From positions 1 through 23,850 of the forward strand of contig JANMDR010000136.1 in NCBI GenBank assembly GCA_031376425.1: a DNA stretch of 23,850 nucleotides. Direction: 5' to 3'. The translations under genes and the position numbers were made by a program. This document shows, piece by piece, positions 21,623-23,850 of the stretch. The number at the start of each line of letters is the position of its first letter. Position 1 is the stretch's first letter. The notes beneath the pieces are model-generated. The model saw only the letters and a program-made list of their open reading frames with translations. It did no database searches and was not told the origin of the DNA. This DNA comes from JANMDR01 sp031376425. Lineage in GTDB: Bacteria; Pseudomonadota; Gammaproteobacteria; Burkholderiales; Usitatibacteraceae.

Positions 21623-22831
21623 ATGAACGCATCACCTTCACTTGCAACCGGCTTAATTGACCTGCCTTGGTGGGGCTATTTAGTGGTTGGTTTGGTATTT
21701 GCCCAAATTACGATTGCTGCTGTTACCTTGTATTTGCATCGTAGCCAAGCGCACCGCGGGCTAGATATGCATCCTCTGATTACCCACCCCTTCCGTTTTT
21801 GGCTGTGGCTTTCAACCGGCATGGTCACTAAAGAATGGGTAGCCATCCATCGCAAGCACCACGCTAAGTGCGAAACCGCTGAAGATCCGCATTCGCCGCA
21901 ACATTACGGCATTAAGCGCGTGGTGTTCTCCGGAACCGAGCTTTACCGTGATGAATCGCGCAATGCGGAAACAATGGAAAAATACGGTCATGGCACACCA
22001 GATGACTGGATGGAGCGCAATGTGTATTCGCGTTTTAGCTGGCAGGGCGCAGGCATTATGCTCTTTGTTGATGTACTGCTTTTTGGCCCAATTGGCGCAA
22101 CTATTTGGGCGTTTCAAATGGCGTGGATTCCGTTTCATGCTGCCGGTATCATCAACGGGGTCGGCCATTTTTGGGGCTATCGTCATTACACCGTGACGGA
22201 TACGAGCAAAAACATTACGCCAGTTGGGTTTTGGATTGGCGGCGAAGAATTGCATAATAACCATCACGCCTTCCCTACGTCAGCGCGTTTTTCTATGCGT
22301 TGGTATGAGTTTGATATGGGGTGGATGTACATCACAATTTTATCTGCGCTGAAATTAGCGAAGGTTAAAAAAGTGGCACCACGCCCACGGTTTAATATGC
22401 AAAAAGCCGTGTGTGATGCCGAAACATTACAGGCGGTGATTGCCCATAGATACGAAATCGTCACCAAATACGCTCGCACTTTAAAAGCCACCTGCGCCGA
22501 TGAAATTACGCGCATCCGCGCCACGGGCAGTGTACCAACGCTTGCGAGCATGCGTGAAGGCCGCGCGATTAAAGGCTTCCGCCAATTACTACGCTTAGAA
22601 GCTGACCAATTAAATGTAGAGCAAAAAACGACATTAACTGAAACCCTAAAACACAGCGATGTGCTAGAAACCATCTATCGCTTCCGCCAAGAATTAGCAG
22701 CCCTATGGGAACGCTCAACCTTGAGTGGTGATGAGTTAGTAGCGAAGCTAGAAGACTGGTGTCGCCGTGCCGAAGCATCAGGAATCGCCCAACTACAACA
22801 GTTTTCACGGCAATTACGTACCTACGCTTAA
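21623..22831 (+). CDS. desA: DesA-like acyl-lipid/acyl-CoA fatty acid desaturase with a C-terminal extension
   Basis: This membrane-bound di-iron enzyme introduces a double bond into fatty acyl chains, supporting membrane fluidity. It has 402 residues. The three histidine boxes are HRSQAHR (from residue 39), HRKHH (76-80) and HNNHH (211-215), with His182 in GVGHFWGYRH as an extra ligand. Two hydrophobic blocks (about 15-35 and 145-180) hold the membrane helices. From about residue 255 a helical, charged region of about 145 residues follows the desaturase domain and ends LEDWCRRAEASGIAQLQQF. That tail looks like the end of ISL3-type transposases. AGGA lies 10 nt before the ATG. Confidence 0.9.
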   Translation: MNASPSLATGLIDLPWWGYLVVGLVFAQITIAAVTLYLHRSQAHRGLDMHPLITHPFRFWLWLSTGMVTKEWVAIHRKHHAKCETAEDPHSPQHYGIKRVVFSGTELYRDESRNAETMEKYGHGTPDDWMERNVYSRFSWQGAGIMLFVDVLLFGPIGATIWAFQMAWIPFHAAGIINGVGHFWGYRHYTVTDTSKNITPVGFWIGGEELHNNHHAFPTSARFSMRWYEFDMGWMYITILSALKLAKVKKVAPRPRFNMQKAVCDAETLQAVIAHRYEIVTKYARTLKATCADEITRIRATGSVPTLASMREGRAIKGFRQLLRLEADQLNVEQKTTLTETLKHSDVLETIYRFRQELAALWERSTLSGDELVAKLEDWCRRAEASGIAQLQQFSRQLRTYA

Positions 22832-22855
22832 AGCGGTTTACGCACAATCAAATAC

Positions 22856-22892
22856 CCCAAGAAGTCCTATTTTACGGATTCTTGGGTTTTTT
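22856..22892 (+). terminator. Rho-independent terminator after the desaturase gene
   Basis: CCCAAGAA (22856-22863) pairs exactly with TTCTTGGG (22879-22886). TCC/GGA adds three more pairs across a one-base bulge, and T6 (22887-22892) follows. It is 25 bp after the desaturase stop. Confidence 0.9.
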
Positions 22893-23407
22893 GTGGGCGG
22901 AGTAAACGGGTATAAACGGAGGCATTAACTTCCTGATGCAGTGGGTGATTTTTTAGCGCTGGTAATATCGGTGTAGCCAGCAGTACACGGTCAATACTTC
23001 ATCCCCCGCCGTAGAGACGTAAATCTGACCATTCGGTCTTTATAAACCTGCGCGCTGTTTTTTCAATGATCCAAATTGGGCTTTAGTAGCTATTTTAAAA
23101 GTAATAAATTTGTAACTGTTGTTTTCATGCAACGGTCGCTTTTTGCCGGTTTTTTACATTAAAAACTGCCGTTCTCGTCTTACAACGCGTTTTTTTAAAA
23201 CCTCAGACGATACCGCTTTATGAAATAAAGTAGCAAATGGTATTGCTACTTCCAAAAATTAGTGGTCAACTTAAGTTGTAGTTTTTACATAAAGTGTTTC
23301 GTCGCGCCATTGATGTAGCGCAGTCAACATTCTATCTTTGCCCATAATTCAATTTATACCGCAATCTGCATCATCAAGCGTTAGCAACCCTAATCCACAG
23401 GTGAACC
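22893..23407. other. Gene-poor 515-bp intergenic region with a perfect inverted repeat
   Basis: No convincing coding sequence or RNA gene is seen on either strand. The stretch is AT-rich with many T runs, especially 23080-23220. At 23228-23251 AAGTAGCAA and TTGCTACTT form a perfect 9-bp inverted repeat with a 6-nt loop, about 160 bp before the next ATG. A small stem GACC/GGTC followed by T residues sits near 23026. The region may hold the promoter and leader of the secreted protein that follows. Confidence 0.5.
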
Positions 23408-23850
23408 ATGCAAACAGTAATTTTCCGCTTCATTCAATTATTCGCAACTTTGGTATTAAGCGTTTGGCTAATACCGGCGCAGGCGCAAGTTTCGGCTGAT
23501 GTTAGTAGCATTGCGTTCGGCAAGGTAGTTGTAGGGGGCAGCGCAATGCAAAGCGTATCTGTTCAAACCGGTGGCGCAACCGATATTGGTGGAGAAATTA
23601 GTGGCACCGGCTTCTCGTTGGCTGGCGGTTGCAGCCCTTACGGCAATTGCATTTTTTACGTCACATTTTCACCTACCAGCTCAGGCTCTGCCAGTGGACA
23701 ACTTACGATAAAAAATACGGCATCAGGCGCAACGCTTTTAACGATTCCCTTAAGCGGTGAATCTGGCTACCCATCGTTTTCCTTGTCTGTAGCTAGTATT
23801 GATTTTGGGGCGCACTCATTGACGACGCCTGCGGTATATGGCGCACCTTT
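23408..23850 (+). CDS. Secreted choice-of-anchor/Hydin-like repeat protein, N-terminal part (runs off the right edge)
   Basis: 147 codons are present with no stop. A signal peptide of about 26 residues ends in a clear AQA cleavage site followed by QVSADV. The first Ig-like beta domain (about residues 27-120) reads SIAFGKVVVGGSAMQSVSV, ISGTGFSLAGG, FYVTFSPTSSGSASGQLTI and LTIPLSGES. This is the pattern of ASPM/SPD-2/Hydin and choice-of-anchor-D modules. Two cysteines (C-x5-C) could form a disulfide. A second domain starts at VASIDFGAHSL. AGGTG precedes the ATG. Such modules are usually tandem in large exported or surface proteins. The function cannot be judged from the fragment. Confidence 0.78.
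   Translation, partial: MQTVIFRFIQLFATLVLSVWLIPAQAQVSADVSSIAFGKVVVGGSAMQSVSVQTGGATDIGGEISGTGFSLAGGCSPYGNCIFYVTFSPTSSGSASGQLTIKNTASGATLLTIPLSGESGYPSFSLSVASIDFGAHSLTTPAVYGAP

Noticed and set aside
22264..22674. Minus-strand open frame inside the desaturase gene
   Set aside because: It is a shadow of the histidine-box and tail region of the desaturase, with no ribosome site.
23161..23185. A CCGTTC-CGTC-like stretch as an AlgR binding site
   Set aside because: It has an insertion relative to the known consensus and is 10 kb from algR with no link to its targets.

Overview
The window reads as a stretch of chromosome from a betaproteobacterium with moderate GC (roughly 45-50% by eye). The evidence is the gene content and gene order: a type I glutamine synthetase with an NtrC/sigma-54 promoter, an aroE-mtgA pair, a KKPAA-repeat histone H1-like protein, lptM-lysA divergent from cyaY, argH divergent from an AlgZ/AlgR-type two-component pair, an RNase II-like protein of the betaproteobacterial type, and a DesA-like desaturase with a long C-terminal tail. 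No rRNA, tRNA, CRISPR array, insertion sequence or prophage gene was seen. Species cannot be named from the sequence alone.

Layout, left to right. (1) 1-1205: the 5' two thirds of glnA on the minus strand, with a recognisable sigma-54 promoter and two NtrC-type sites upstream. (2) 1206-5556, plus strand: aroE overlapping mtgA by ATGA, a SAM methyltransferase, the Mg2+ channel gene mgtE and a small three-helix membrane protein, closed by a bidirectional terminator at 5606-5648. (3) 5721-8069, minus strand: the histone H1-like gene with a long structured leader, then lysA and lptM. (4) 8152-9418, plus strand: cyaY (frataxin) and a MarR-family regulator with four C-terminal cysteines. A 19-bp palindrome, TAGTATTGANTCGATACTA, occurs twice just upstream of this regulator. 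A third, diverged copy abuts the lysA stop codon, upstream of a good sigma-70 promoter that points at the histone-like gene. (5) 9436-15424: argH (minus) and, 30 bp away and divergent, algZ-algR, followed by an AlgI-type MBOAT O-acetyltransferase and an SGNH/AlgJ-like partner. (6) 15500-17482: a minus-strand RNase II-like gene, then a small lipoprotein gene. (7) 18172-18818: a Phd/VapC-type toxin-antitoxin pair, divergent from a gamma-glutamyltransferase-family gene. (8) 20634-22831: trmJ and the desaturase, closed by a strong terminator. (9) A gene-poor 515-bp stretch leads into the start of a secreted choice-of-anchor/Hydin-like repeat protein that runs off the right edge.

Most genes are housekeeping: nitrogen assimilation, shikimate and lysine pathways, arginine synthesis, peptidoglycan polymerisation, Fe-S assembly, RNA turnover and tRNA modification. 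The parts that deserve a second look are regulatory. The MarR regulator and the histone-like gene seem to share one operator and may form a small circuit spanning lysA, lptM and cyaY. The neighbourhood of H1-like gene, lysA, lptM, cyaY, argH, algZ and algR recalls the algP/algZ/algR chromosomal region of Pseudomonas. Here, however, algR is followed by an envelope O-acetylation pair instead of hemC.
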